A stretch of DNA of 64,000 nt from Monodelphis domestica (Eukaryota > Chordata > Mammalia > Didelphimorphia > Didelphidae), in NCBI RefSeq assembly GCF_027887165.1, contig NC_077231.1, positions 130,234,487 to 130,298,486 of the forward strand. The letters are read 5' to 3'. Shown piece by piece: positions 22,601-34,344 of this stretch (the stretch's first letter is position 1; every line of letters begins with the position of its first letter). The position numbers and the translations under genes are program-made. The notes below the pieces were generated by a model. It was given only the letters and a program-made list of their open reading frames with translations, was not told where the DNA came from and searched no databases.

Positions 22601-23975
22601 TTAAAAGTCTGAGTGAACTTACATTATCTTATTATTGTCTCTGCTTTCTGAACTATTGATAATGGTTGGGAATTAGCCAGCCAGTAACTGTACAGCCTTT
22701 GCATTTGGACCTACTCTCAAAGAATATCTATAGAAGGTTTTATTTTGATCAAGCTTAAGGAGCGGCTGTGACAGTTTTATTGATATTTTGGAGGAAATGA
22801 GTTGAAATGCAAGGTTGGACATGCTGATACAATCTAAGACAAAGGGTAGAACTAGTTCCCATGTAATTAATAACTTGATACTTAGAACTCTTTGTACCAA
22901 TTTATTTCACGCCAGAATACTTACATATTGAAAAAAAAAATCCCTAAAAAAAGCATCCATTTTGCTGGTTACTATATAGCATCTTCCTTGTACTTTATAT
23001 ATCAGAGTTTATTGGTCTATGAAAAAATAACAGTTTTCATGTCTTCATAAAATTCTTTAGTTTACCATTTACATTGAGACAAATACATCATATACCTGGA
23101 AAATTTTGTAGTCAGTCTAAAGAAATAAATATTTTTTGTTATATAAAAACTAACAATACATAATAATTTGTTTCTTAATAGTATATGCTATCATCCACCT
23201 CAATTTCCTCCTGATATACTTTTCCCTAGCTAGTTTCTATAGCTGACACTTTACATGTCATTCCCTTTGAAAGGAAGAACTTTTTGTTTGTTTTTAAGAT
23301 GTCACCTTGTTCTCTTTCCTTTAAACTCATTTTAAGAAGCCTTCAACGAATTTTCTTCACCATTATTTTCTATTCTTGTAGTTGTATTATGAACTCTTTA
23401 GGGCAAGGATTGTGTTCTATCTTGCTATAGAGTGGAATGTAGTTTTTTGTGCTTCATACTTTTTAGGCTTCTTTTTGAAAAAAGTATCAATAGCCACAGG
23501 ATAAAGCAGTTCACAAAGGAAGATCATGTCATATGGAACAGAACAATCCAGTAGAGAGAAATTATATAAAAAACAGATTAGACACATTGTCTGGATCCGA
23601 ATGACTTAGCAAATGTGTATGTGTTTTAAAAAAGGAACTTGAGCTACTAAGATAAATTAAGAGATAATGTCATGGGCATTGTATCTCCAGAAACTCAGAG
23701 GGGGAAAAAATTAAAAGAAACAAATTCATGGACAGCTAAAGGACATCACATACCTTCATGTACCAAATTAGAAATATTTTAAAAATGTTTTTTATAATTA
23801 CATCTTTCTCAGCCAGTTACCCTAAAACTTAGAGCTAGTAATTAACATTTTACTGAAGTTATAGATGGAAACTATTGCATTTAGGTTATTCATCATTTTT
23901 TTAGAAGATTTTGAAATAGGCTATGTTTTTTGTGTTTTAATCTTCCTCTAAGTGTTGGAATGTAGCAACTGGACT
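22601..23975. other. Intergenic DNA; possible L2 tail near 23200-23450
   Basis: Weak L2-like 3' text ('gaactctttagggcaaggat') lies near 23390. The remainder is unassigned. Confidence 0.4.
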
Positions 23976-23977
23976 CT

Positions 23978-24185
23978 ATGAGGAGGCAGCGTTATACCGG
24001 GAGAAAAGTGCTGGATTTGGAATCAGAAGACAGTGGGTTCAAATGGAGATTCTGCCCCTGGCCCCTTAGGCAAGTCACTTCATTTAGCAGTCTCAGTTCC
24101 TTATTTGTAAAAGGACTAAATTGGATGATCTCGGTTCCTTTCCACAGCTAAATCTACAATACTAAAGTCCCTAAAGATTATTCCT
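23978..24185 (+). mobile_element. CORE-SINE (MAR-type), sense
   Basis: The order is 'aggaggcagcgttatacc', 'gtgctggatttggaatcag', 'gacagtgggttcaaatgg', 'taggcaagtcacttcattt', 'gtaaaaggactaaattggat' and 'gatctcggttcctttcc'. Confidence 0.7.
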
Positions 24186-24745
24186 TTGTGGGCTACACCC
24201 ATTTCGATGCAAAACAGGGATTCACGGAAAGACCCTGGCCCAAACCAAGATCAATCACCTGCCTCCTAGGAGAGCAAAGGACATTTACTTAAAACAGAAC
24301 AGGAGTTAAATAACAAAGACTAAAATCAAATAGCAAGTGTCCATTTCCTAAGGCTACCACCTCACCCATTTCCTGGAGAGCACTACCGGTTTGGGCTCTG
24401 GTTTGTTTAAACACTGTCTTGGCAACTCTGTGAGAGCCACATACTAGTCATTTATAACAGTGTTAGATTAGCATCCCCAGCAGCAGCATTAGGTGACTGG
24501 GGATTCTCAGCATTAGATCCATACAAACATAGAAAATTCAAGCCGTCTCGAGTGTGCTATTTCTTTCCAAAGCAAGTCAATGAACACTGGAAATGTGGGT
24601 CACCCTGAGAGGTGTGTTTCTTAGCACAGCATTGCTAGTTTTCTTTACTTTTACTGTTATTTCATTTTTTTCAAAAAACAGAAATCCAACCATTTCCTTC
24701 CAGCTGTCCCACCAATCCACCTACACAACATAAAAAACAACTGTG
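24186..24745. other. Intergenic DNA, nothing recognised
   Basis: No gene, RNA or clear repeat was seen. Confidence 0.45.
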
Positions 24746-24751
24746 TAACAA

Positions 24752-24930
24752 ATTTGGAGTCAATACTGTGTATTGGCTCCAAGACAGAAGAGTGGTAAGG
24801 GCTAGGCAATGGGGGTTAAGTGTCTTGCCCAGGATCACACAGATGGGAAGTGTCTGAGGCCAGATTTGAACCTAGAACCTCCCATCTCTAGACCTGGTTC
24901 TCAATCCACTGAGCTACCCAGCTGCCCCCT
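24752..24930 (-). mobile_element. Marsupial SINE, antisense
   Basis: The order is 'ttggagtcaatactgtgtat', 'gtaagggctaggcaatgggg', 'aggccagatttgaaccta', 'ccactgagctacccagctgc'. Short AACAAA-type flanks at both ends suggest a target-site duplication. Confidence 0.9.
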
Positions 24931-25084
24931 AAAACAAACTTTTGAATGGGCCATGTCTAAAAAATGTGTCTCATTTGAGTCTGTCAGGTCTTCTGGAATG
25001 GTTGGTCAAAGTTCTAAAGTTTTCCAAAATGATTTGTTTTTACAAGGTTATTATTATATAAGTTGTTTTTTGGTTCTGGTCACT

Positions 25085-25410
25085 TCACTCTTCACTCAAC
25101 ATTAGATCAAGCAAGTCTTCCCAAGTTACCCTAAAACTTCCTTTTTCGACAATTCTTACATCATAGTAGATTTCCATCACATTCATATATATGTATCTAT
25201 ACATATTCATGCATATATTACCCAGTTGATTAGACATTCCCTCAATTTCCAATTCTATGCCACTATGAAAATTATTGCTATAAAATTTTTTTGCACATAT
25301 GGGTCCTTTTCCCTTTTCTCTGATCTCTTTGGTGTCTGAATATCCTAATAATGACCACAATGTGATGCTGACCTGGGAAGCTTTGCAATGAACATTGTTA
25401 TTGCCTAGCA
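25085..25410 (-). mobile_element. L1 ORF2 3' end, antisense
   Basis: Antisense L1 hallmarks are 'agcaagtcttcccaag', 'ttccatcacattcata', 'tttccaattctatgccacta', 'attattgctataaaa' and 'ctctgatctctttgg'. Frames are decayed. Confidence 0.75.
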
Positions 25411-25539
25411 TGGGACAACTGGATGTCAGGCTTAAGTCTTAACCATTATATGTTCTCCCTCTGTCTGGCTCTCTTTATTGCCTAACTTGGGTCTTCCTCC
25501 ACACAATACAATAAAAAATTCAGAACTGCTTAAATAATC

Positions 25540-26345
25540 AGACTCAAGGAGTGGTTGTCAGTGGTTCAATGTCAATGTGGGAAGAGGTCTCAAGTGGAGC
25601 ACCTCAGGGATCTATAATTGTTGTACTATTTAACATTTTCATCAAAGATTTAGATAAAGGTATAATCGAAATGCTCATAAATTTGCACACATAAGCTATG
25701 GGAGATAGAGTGTCAGGTTCAGGAATCAAAAATATCTTCACAGGTAAGCATTGGGCTGAATCTAATATGATGACATTCAATAGAGAGAAATATAGATTCT
25801 TACACTTAGGTACAAAATTTCAGAAATATAGAATATGGAAGTGGCACTGATAAATAGCCTCTCCCATATTATAGTTTTGAATTTTTGAGACCTCTTCTTA
25901 CATAGACATTGAACCACTGATGACCACTTTTTGAATCAGACTATTTAACAAACTCTGAATTTTTTTGATTGTATTATTGTCTAGTCCACATTACTCCCTA
26001 CGCCAGAGAGGCTCATGGAGACCAGTAAAACTTCGGAATAAGACCCAAACAAAAATGGAGTTAGGAAATGTCTAACAACGTAAATTAAAATATAGTCTGA
26101 CATAGAAATTTTGATTTGGGGTTTTCTTTGTCAATATGTTACAGCAGGGATCCATTTCTATTTGAGTCTGACATTACTTGTTCTACACAAGACTCATAGG
26201 AAATATTTTATTTAAATGTCTGTTAAAATCTAGGTAAATGATATCAAATGCCCCCTTCATGTGCCAATTTAGTAACACTGTCAGATAAAGTTAGCCTAGC
26301 ATTGCCTGTTCTTGATGAATCATGCTGACTCTTTATAATCACTAT
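25540..26345 (+). mobile_element. CR1/L3-type LINE fragments
   Basis: 25545-25840 carries 'gtggttcaatgtcaatgtgg', 'ggtctcaagtggagcacctc', 'ttaacattttcatcaaaga' and 'cattgggctgaatctaata', which belong to the RT region of an ancient CR1/L3-like LINE. A second stretch, 26190-26345 ('cctgttcttgatgaatcatg'), looks like a different part of the same class. No open frame survives. Confidence 0.5.
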
Positions 26346-26819
26346 TTCCCTACAAATATATGTCTCCCCAATTTTCAAAAACTCCTCACTTAAGTCATCT
26401 ATCCCTTCTGACTCCTTTTCCTGGCTAAACTACTTGAGAAGGCTACCTAGAGTATGTTTCCACCACTTTTCTTCTTCTAGCTTCCAACCTCATCATTCAA
26501 CCAAAGTGGTTCTTGCTAAAGTTACTAATATTTTAATTGCAAAATTTAGTGACCTTACTTCAGTCTTTATCCTGCTTAATCTTTATACATCTTTTGATGA
26601 TACTGATCACCACCTTCACCTTGATAATCTCTTTTCTCTAGGTTTTTGGGATACAAAATCTCTCCTGATTCTCCTCCTACCTATTGGATCACTCCTTCTC
26701 AATCTCCTTTGCTGGATCTTCATCCAGGCCATTCCTTCTAACCATTGGGGTCCCCAAGACTTTGTTCTGTGTCCTCTTTTCTTTTCCCTCTTGTTTTTCT
26801 ATACTATTTTGCTTGGTAA

Positions 26820-27152
26820 TGTAAAAAATGGAGATTTGAACCCCGGACTTCAATTCCCAGAAGTCCTTGGCCACTTCCCAAAATGCCTTGTAACCTCACC
26901 TGAAAAGTCTCACCTGGGCAGAGAGTGAAAAGGGGTATTTATAGACTGTACCACCCCTCCCTCTCTCTCTTCCTGCTTGTGCTTCCAAGCACATGTGTCT
27001 CTCAAGATGTAGTGTAAGTGTAATTGAATGGACCATTCAGCCCTCCTAGTCACATGCTTTCTTATTTTGTATTTTTCTTTATTTCTTAATCTTTAATGAA
27101 CCTCATAAAAATATAATACTTTTAGCAGAGAAACTAAATTTTAACTGCTACA
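26820..27152 (+). mobile_element. Solo LTR-like element in L2
   Basis: The 333-bp insert begins TGTAAAAAAT and ends CTGCTACA, splitting the L2 at 'cttggtaa'. The 4-bp flanks are GTAA (left) and GTTT (right), so the duplication is at best mutated. It contains 'ggacttcaattcccagaagt' near 26845, shared with the 260-bp LTR at 12681-12940, and a TATA-like 'gtatttatag' near 26935. Confidence 0.65.
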
Positions 27153-27429
27153 GTTTCCTCATCGGCTCCTATGGTTTCAAAGATCATCTCAGTGCAGATA
27201 GATGATGCTCAGATTTATTTATCTAGCTCTAATCTCTCTGCTGACTTCTAGTCTCATATCTCCAATTTTCTATAGAAAATCTTGAACTAGACATTTAAAT
27301 GTAGACATTTAAAACTCAATATGTCCAGTACCCCTCCCCAACCTTCTTCTCTTATTTTCTGTATTATAATTAAAGGTACCACTATCCTCCCAGTCTACTC
27401 TCTTTCTTTCATATCTCCCTGCCCTAACC

Positions 27430-27880
27430 CCACCCATATTCTTTTTTTAAATTATCCTGTAAAACACACTTCAGTATTGGTCATTGTTGTAAGAACAAAG
27501 TCAAATCTAACCAAAACCCCAAAATAAAGCCATAAATACACTGCTGTGAAAGATGACTCCAACAGTTCTTTCTCTGGACGTGGATAGCATTCTCCATCAT
27601 AAGTCTTTCAGGATTGTCCCAGGTTGCTGAGAGTAGCCAAGTTTTCACAGATAATCCATCGATCAATATTGCTATTATTGTGTACAAGGTTTTTCCAATT
27701 TTGTTTATTTTGCTCTGCATCAGTTCCCCCAGCCATTCCCCAATTGAGAGGCATCCCTTTAGTTTCCAATTCTTTGCCACCACAAAAAGAGCAGCTATAA
27801 ATATTTTTGTACAAGTAGATCCTTTCCCATTTTTTAATTATCTTTTTGGGATACAGACCTAGTTGTCCCACCCCATATTC
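27430..27880 (-). mobile_element. L1 3' end, antisense, within L2
   Basis: Antisense 3' UTR and ORF2 end: 'ggtcattgttgtaagaac', 'cagttctttctctgg', 'cagccattccccaattgag', 'tttccaattctttgccacca', 'gagcagctataaatattt'. The flanks ccacccatattc (27430-27441) and ccaccccatattc (27868-27880) are a near-perfect target-site duplication from the interrupted L2. Confidence 0.85.
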
Positions 27881-28445
27881 ATTCAGGTGTTAAGTCCTGG
27901 CATTTCTGCATTTGTGGCATCTCTTTTTATATTGTCCCATCTCTCCTCTAACACTTCTATCCTCATTATCTCATGCATGGATTGTTTCCAGAGCCTGTTA
28001 TTTTCCCCACCTTGTCTCTCCCCTTTCCAATCCATACTTCACTCAGCTGTAAAAATGATCTTCCTAAAGCAGGTCTCACCATGTCATGTCCCCCATTCAA
28101 TCAACTTCAATGGCTCCCTATTACCTCCAGAATCAAATAGAAGATCCTCAGTTTGGCTTTTAAAGGTCTTCATAAGCTGGCCCCTTCCTACTTTCCCATT
28201 CTTCTTATATATTATTCTCCTCCAACTACAAGTGACAAAGGTCTACTTGCCATTTCTTGCATAGACATACTATATCTACCAACACAATGAATCCTTCCCT
28301 GCTGTCTCCCATGCCTGTAATTCTCTTACCCTTCTTCTCTGCCTCCTGGATTTTCTGGTTTCTCTCATATCTCAGCTAAAGACCCACTTTCTGCAAAATC
28401 CTTTCCTAATCTCCCTTAATTGTATACATACATAGGCATATATAT

Positions 28446-28952
28446 TGTCAACTTTAAAAACACAGAACCTCTAGAATGGTCAGAAAAACCAAATCTTTAA
28501 TCAGGATAAGAGACAGATCCTTAATATTTGGCCACCACATAGAACCAAGTGCTAAATGCCACTAGAGCCAAAGCTTTGGGACTCTGGGACAGTGTCTCAG
28601 GGAGAACTTAGAGCCAAAGAAGCCAAAGATGATTCTCCCTACAGCAATAGAACTTGGGGTCTTATATACCTTTTGGAGAATTAAGGACAGAAAACATACA
28701 CAGACTGGTTACAAGTAGAATGGGGAAAGAGGCTGTAGCCAGAGGCTGTGGTAGCAGGGAGTAGAGGAAGATACAACTTCTAAGACCAAAGGGGTGATTG
28801 AGATTTGAATGTTTTTATCACTCCTATTCAGAATATTTAATGGATGTTTGGTGGTCCATTGTTTAGTCTAAGGCTAGGTCAGTCTGGGACTTCCCTTAAG
28901 GCAAGTTCCCGAGGGACAGGGGCAAACTTGGGGTTCAAAAACACAGTTGACA
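28446..28952 (-). mobile_element. Solo LTR, antisense, with exact ATAT duplication
   Basis: The 507-bp insert starts TGTCAAC and ends GTTGACA, a perfect 7-bp inverted terminus. It is flanked by ATAT on both sides (28442-28445 and 28953-28956). The minus strand shows a TATA-like 'aaggtatataag' (reverse complement near 28660-28675) followed by a candidate ATTAAA signal (28495-28502), so the LTR is antisense. No internal viral genes are present. Confidence 0.85.
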
Positions 28953-29004
28953 ATATTCACACATACATTGTGTGTGTGTATATACATACATACTTACATA
29001 TACA

Positions 29005-29255
29005 TTTTTGTTTTTCAGTTGTATCTTACTCTTTGTGAACCCATTTGGGGTTTTTTGGGTGGGCAAAGGTATTAGAGTAGTTTGCTCTTTCCATCTCCAA
29101 CTACAAAAAAAGAAACTGAGGCAAACAGGTTTAAGTGACTTACCCAAGGTCACACAGCTAGTAAGTGACTAAGGCCACATTTGAACTCAGAAAGATGAAT
29201 CTTCTTGACTCTAAGGCCTGGCACTCTATTCATTACACCATCTAGCTGCTCTCAT
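29005..29255 (-). mobile_element. RTE-mobilised SINE, antisense
   Basis: The order is 'agttgtatcttactctttgt', 'gaacccatttggggtttttt', 'agagtagtttgctctttcca', 'gaaactgaggcaaacagg', 'aaggtcacacagctagtaag' and 'accatctagctgct'. The 'tgaccccatttggggtttt' motif marks the RTE-dependent marsupial SINEs (also at 46610-46815). The name is uncertain. Confidence 0.75.
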
Positions 29256-29635
29256 ATACACATATACTATACATAATAATTATTTAATAAATGTTTTTTA
29301 ACTGATATTTACCAACTAATGATTCATTCTAGAATCTTCCTGGGAATTATTGGAATTGTATTCCTAGAAAAAAAATAGGAACCCCCCCCCCACAATTCTA
29401 TTCTCTTTTCTGAAAATTGCAACATTTATTCTCCAATTTTGTGGCATCTCTTCCATTTTCCTTGATCTTTTACATATCAACAAAGGCTCAGCAATTCACA
29501 CCTACCAGTGCTTTGGGGACTCAAGGATTCAGTTCATATTGGTCAACTAACTTGAATTTATTAAGGCTAGCCAGGTGTCCTTTTACTATTTTCTTATCTT
29601 CAGAATCCCTCTTAGTCATTTTTGTTCTCTCATTT
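29256..29635. other. Intergenic DNA, nothing recognised
   Basis: A C9 run lies at about 29384-29392. The 75-codon frame at 29417-29641 has no domain. Confidence 0.4.
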
Positions 29636-29639
29636 CTAG

Positions 29640-29880
29640 CTTAAAGGCATTCTTTTACACAGAGAACTAAGCACTTATTAAACAGACCAGTCTTCTTTCT
29701 ATAGACAGTTCTCATCACCCCTCTCCTCTCAACTGTATAGCCTTCTTTTGTGTTGGCGCCCTCCCATTAGATTTCAAACTCCTTAAGGGCAAAGATTGAC
29801 TTTCCTTTTCATATATGTATTCTCACTTTTAGCAAGATATGAGCACATAGTAGGGGCTTAATGTTTATTGGCTGAAACCA
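29640..29880 (+). mobile_element. L2 LINE 3' end
   Basis: 'ttagatttcaaactccttaa', 'gggcaaagattgactttcc' and 'agcacatagtaggggcttaa' lead to the terminal 'tgtttattggctgaa'. Confidence 0.6.
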
Positions 29881-30510
29881 TTCCCTCGGAAAGATTCTAT
29901 TCCTTCTTTCATACTCCTTTTTTCTCCTAATTTAGCTTTTAAAAATCCTTTTTTGTTATCTTTACCTTCTCTTGACAGCCTCAGCTCTTTATAAGATCCT
30001 GCTACACTCTCACATTTCTCTCATAGTCATTCTGTTTTCCAGCTTTAATTCCATCCTCTATATATTTCTCTTTTCAAACTCTAAGATGTTTAGTTCTTAA
30101 ATCAATTCCCATTTTTTCTTCCTCCTTGGAAATGTTTTCTTTAGTATCTTCAGAATTTCATTCTTGAGCATTCCCATTTCTACTGGGCTGATTTCCCCTG
30201 ACACATCTTCTGAATTCTGTGAAATCTAATTTCCCCAAATATCAGGGCAGGCTATATCCATTTTTCCTTTGTTCAATCACAGACTCTAGGAGGGAATGGT
30301 CACATCCTCCAAGATTCCCATTATTTGCATATTAGCAATGTATCTCTCATGTCAACCAGGTTTAAAATAGAATGTCTCCTTATTGGTTCTTCCACTTTTT
30401 GAAGGATGAAACTATCACTAAGTCAAGTTTAAAAGTTACTAACTCCTCTGCTTTTGGCAGAGAGACTTCTAGATTTCTGGACAATTAAAGTTGCCCATCA
30501 CTGTTATATT
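29881..30510. other. Intergenic DNA, possible CR1/L3 debris
   Basis: Text near 30160-30500 and 30850-31160 (for example 'tttgtgtatagacacttgag') resembles antisense ancient LINE sequence, but I cannot assign it firmly. Confidence 0.3.
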
Positions 30511-30730
30511 ATGCTTCTGGGGGCAGCTGGGTGGTTCAGTGGATTGAGAGCCAAGCCTAGAGATGGGAGGTCCTAGGTTCAAATATGGCCTCAGAAACTT
30601 CTTAGCTGTGTGACCTTGGGCAAGTCACTTAGCCCCCATTGCCTAGCCTTTACCACTCTTCTGCCTTAGAACCAATACATAGGAAGGTATGGGTTAAAAA
30701 AATAAAAAAATATATATATATAATGCTTCT
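30511..30730 (+). mobile_element. Marsupial SINE, sense, with target-site duplication
   Basis: The order is 'gggggcagctgggtggttca', 'gagatgggaggtcctagg', 'tgtgaccttgggcaagtca', 'ccccattgcctagcc' and 'gaaccaatacataggaagg', with an A/AT-rich tail. ATGCTTCT flanks both ends (30511-30518 and 30723-30730). Confidence 0.93.
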
Positions 30731-31527
30731 ATACCAAGGCTGTGCTTGGTTTCAGATTCAGAAACTCCCTATCAATTTCCTCTTTCTATCCAATTATAAT
30801 CACATCTATTTCTTCCTCCTTTGATCAACCACATTCTCTCATGTGGCACCCCTAGCCCCACTCATCATCCTGTGGTTCCTGAATTTTCTTTCATCAGATC
30901 AATATAACATTGAATCTTAAGAAATTAGAATTTTCCCTCCTTCACCTAACCTTTCTCTTTTGAATGAAGTAGATCCATCCAGAGCCATAGCCCAGTCATG
31001 GATTTTATTTCACCAAGTCTCTGTGTTACCCCTAAGGTCAAATTCTGTTTCCTCCCCCTCTCTCTTTCATTGTGTCTTCTAGTTTCTCCAGCTTATTGCC
31101 TAAACTTTGGATATTTGTGTATAGACACTTGAGGCTGTGGTTGCTATTACTGGCTCCTTTCTTGGATTTTTTTTCCTCTTGTAAATTTCTGGGTTAAATC
31201 TGATGCTATTTGTTTTAGGTGGCTCCTTTCTATGATATATAACTTGGGGATATATAGGAAATCTTCTCTTATTTGTCCTTATAAATTTTATGCCATTTTA
31301 AAAATCAGATTTGCAAGATACTTTGGAAATACATGCTTGTCAGTTTTTTTAGGTGAAGTAAGTGGTTGTCGTCTATTTTAATAAATCTTGAGAGATTCTC
31401 TGGCATATCTTGGTTACATTTCCTAAGAGGAAAATATCTCTTTACTGTTATCAGATTAACAAGTAGCTGCCTCAGTTCCCCATAGAAGACAATAGCTTCT
31501 ACTCTTCTATCTCATATCCAGTTTTTT

Positions 31528-31735
31528 CTTCCTTCCTTCCTTGCTTCCTCCTTTCCTCCCTCCCTTCTTTCCTTCCTTCCTTTCTTTCTTTAATGAGGAA
31601 ACTAAGGTCTAGAGGAGATAAATGATTTGTCCCAAGTCATACATTTATCAAGTGGCAGAGCTAGGATTCAAGCCTAGACCTTCTGACTACCATGCCCAGC
31701 ACATTTTTCACTATAGTATATTGCCTGTCCAATTC
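31528..31735 (-). repeat. (CCTT)n tract and antisense MIR
   Basis: A decayed CCTT microsatellite (31528-31591) leads into antisense MIR: 'tgaggaaactaaggtctaga', 'agtggcagagctaggattca', 'ccttctgactaccatgc'. Confidence 0.7.
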
Positions 31736-31904
31736 ATTGATTCCCACTTTTTTTTTTTTTAGGAAGTCCTGCCCAGTTCCTCTTAATTCGAGTGCCTTCT
31801 CTCTTTTTTAATCATTTTCTCTTTATCCTGCACAGTTTGCTTTGTTACATGTTGCCTCCCCCAGGGCCTTTTTTTTTTCATGGACCAATTTGGAAATTAA
31901 AAGT

Positions 31905-32110
31905 TAAAAAGCAATTGCTCTCTGGGCAACTAGTTGGTCCTGGATAGAGAATCAGATCTGGAAATGGGAAGTCCTGGGTTCCACCATGACCACAGATACT
32001 TCCTAGCTATGTGGTCCTGGACAAGTCATTTAACCTCATTTGCCTAGCCCTTGCCCTTGGGTCTTAGAGTTTGTTACTAAATCAAAAAGTAAGAGTGTTT
32101 TAAAAAGAGA
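31905..32110 (+). mobile_element. Marsupial SINE, sense, decayed
   Basis: 'ctctgggcaactagttggtc', 'gaagtcctgggttccacc', 'acaagtcatttaacctcatt' and 'tgcctagcccttgcccttgg', then an A-rich end near 32100. Confidence 0.75.
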
Positions 32111-32114
32111 AAAC

Positions 32115-33845
32115 ATGAAATGAAAGAAGTCAGAGGAACAAAGGAAAAAATAAAAGTTTGTTTCTGCCCTATCTCCTGTCCCCTAGTGTATATACAACTG
32201 GAAAGAAATGTATAAAAATGATTGGAAAGGATAGAGTCATTTCTACTACAGACACAATGCTCTCATGGAATGTACTGGAAAGTTCCTATGAAAACCTCAT
32301 TCACCCTTCCCTTCTGTTCCATGCCAGAGGAGGAAGAATCGTCTCCCAACAGGAAGCAGAATAGGGAAAGTGAGCTTCCTAATGAGGTTGATGCATGAGA
32401 TACCATTTTCCCCACAGAGCAGCTAAGGATTCCGCTCCCATACCTCTGAAAGGGGCTGCTGAAAGGATGAAGAATTATTTGCTCTGAACAGTTAAAGAAA
32501 CTGTTGCTCTGTCTCCCTTTTGGAAACCGTATTTTTTCCATCAATTGGCTGAGGGAACAGTTATTTCCCTTCCCCGGAGAGAAATGGAGCTCCAGGGTGC
32601 CCAGCGAAGGTTTTTCGCCATGAGGATGAGGAACTAGCAGGCAAAATTAGCTGCACTGCTGGACAAGAAGCCCTGGGGAGCCAGAGCCTGCTAAGATTAG
32701 TTAGATTGCTGACATAGGACTGATGCTGACTGTACTGAAGAGACATGATCCTCAGTGAGGAACAAGCTGAGGGACCCCAGAGACAAGTAGGCAAGCACAT
32801 TAAGAAAGCTGTCATTAAACTGAGGCTGCAACACGCAAGTGCTAGATAGTGAGCAAGTGGACTTCAACAAAGTTTTGAGAGAGGAGACGGACTAGGACTT
32901 GGAAGTTGGGAAACTCCCTGAAAAAGGAGAGGTTTTTAACAATATCCCTTGTTATGACTTAATTCTCTAATAAGCCTGTTCTTCGTTAAGGTGGTGTGAG
33001 CCTGGTTGCTTCCAGAGGCAGAAGGGAGCAATAACTGGGAGAATGGAAACAGGAGCCAAATTTCTCATGTTCTCAGGGATTACCCAGGATGGGGGCTAAG
33101 TGTTATAGTCTTAGTTATTGTAGGGAGGCTCCAAAGACTGAATTTGGCCATGATGAGCCCAGAGCTGGGATCCTGAGCTATAAGTTTCAAAGATTAGGAT
33201 GTAGATGAAAAAGAGTGCAACATGTGATTTCATTGGAGTCCCATCTCATGTATAACTTTGGCCAAGCCATTTAACCTGCTTTTGTCATAGTTTTCTTAAT
33301 CCAAGGTAAAATGATCCATCCCTTTGAACCTTGTGAAAACAATGAGAAAAATATTTCTGGGGCACCCTGAAAGCAGTTCCAAGAAATGTGCCCTATGACT
33401 CCCAAGTCGTACTATTATGATTGAACCCTGTGCAGCCAGTTGGAGTGACTCATCTTTTGGGACAAAGAAGCTCAGGTAATTGCAAATATTGTACACTGAA
33501 TAGGCAGGGACAAAAAGAGGCAAGCTGTGTGGTGTTGGGAAAGAAGGAAAGTCCATTAAAAAAATGTACCAGGTAAGGGGCTTTTAAGGAAAGCTAAGGA
33601 GGAACTTGTCTTCTGAGTCTGAAAACCACATCTTTTCATAGACTCAGTGGCTATCCCTAGCCTTTGATGTCTGGCACAGACACACAAAGCTTTCCTAGTT
33701 TTTTTGTTTTTTTTTTTTAACTAAAAAACTGTACTTAACCAACAAAAAATTCTTGGCCTTCCAATAACTGTTAATAACACCAAGCTCTCGAAAGGGGCGT
33801 TTTGGGGATTGCTTTTAAATAGCAAAGCATCAGGGCCCCTGGGTT
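32115..33845. other. Upstream flank of PLEKHA5, mostly repeat-free
   Basis: No transposon is recognised in about 1.7 kb before the CpG island, a contrast with the dense repeats further upstream. Open frames here are short and without domains. A T-run lies at about 33698-33718. This is the natural place for proximal regulatory elements, but I identify none with certainty. Confidence 0.5.
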
Positions 33846-33984
33846 TGCTTTTTCTCCAATCTCCTGGCCGGGAAGCCTCAGGGCAGAGCCCGAGAGGCCG
33901 GGATCCAGGCTGGGGCTTTTTTTTTTTCCTTTTCCCCAATAGATCCCGGAACATTCCGGGTGGGAGGGAGGAGGTGTGGACAAG

Positions 33985-34068
33985 ATGGGGGCGCGGCAGC
34001 CAGGCTTGCGCCCCTCCCCCGGAAAGAGCCGGGGGTGCGGTGGGGAGGGAGACGTCAGGGGGCGGTGA
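33985..34068 (+). other. Candidate upstream ORF in the 5' leader
   Basis: ATG at 33985 opens a 27-codon frame that stops at TGA 34066-34068, 276 bp before the PLEKHA5 start. It would be a uORF only if transcription begins upstream of 33985, which the sequence does not show. The start context (-3 A, +4 G) is good. It has no recognisable product. Confidence 0.25.
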
Positions 34069-34344
34069 CTCGCCCCAGCCCGGGGTCCAGGCTTCGCTAC
34101 AGCCCAACCCCAGCTGGAGAGCCGGCCCAGCTCCCAGGCGCGGTGCAGGAGGAGGAGGAGGAGGAGGAGGAGGAGCGGGAGGGGGCGGCGTGCCGGGGGC
34201 GCGCCTCGTGGCCGTGCTCGCTCCCTCTGGCTCTCTCTCCCTCCCTCCCATCTCCTTCTCTTCCCTCCCTCGCCTGCGCTACGGGCCGCAAGAGAAGGCG
34301 GCGGTGGCGGTGGCGGCGGTGGCGGCGGCAGCTGGGGATCAGAC

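Larger units (their letters stand above)
26395..28430 (+). mobile_element. L2 LINE, sense, split by an LTR and an L1
   Basis: The first part (26434-26819) keeps an RT-like frame, including FDDTDHHLHLDNLFSLGF and a stretch ending WGPQDFVLCPLFFSLLF, the L2 reverse transcriptase context with the usual PQGSVLGP motif decayed. An LTR-like element follows (26820-27152). L2 resumes at 'tcctcatcggctcctatgg' (27158) with the YADD-like region, is cut by an antisense L1 (27440-27866), and continues from about 27881 to the 3' end near 28425. All frames are broken overall. Confidence 0.78.

Noticed and set aside
26434..26928. 164-codon plus-strand frame with RT-like text
   Set aside because: It runs from decayed L2 reverse transcriptase into an LTR insertion, so it is a chimera of two transposons rather than a gene.
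1..33849. Search for the neighbouring gene (for example CAPZA3 or PLCZ1, which lie near PLEKHA5 in human)
   Set aside because: No open frame of suitable length or character was found, so the upstream neighbour must be outside the window.
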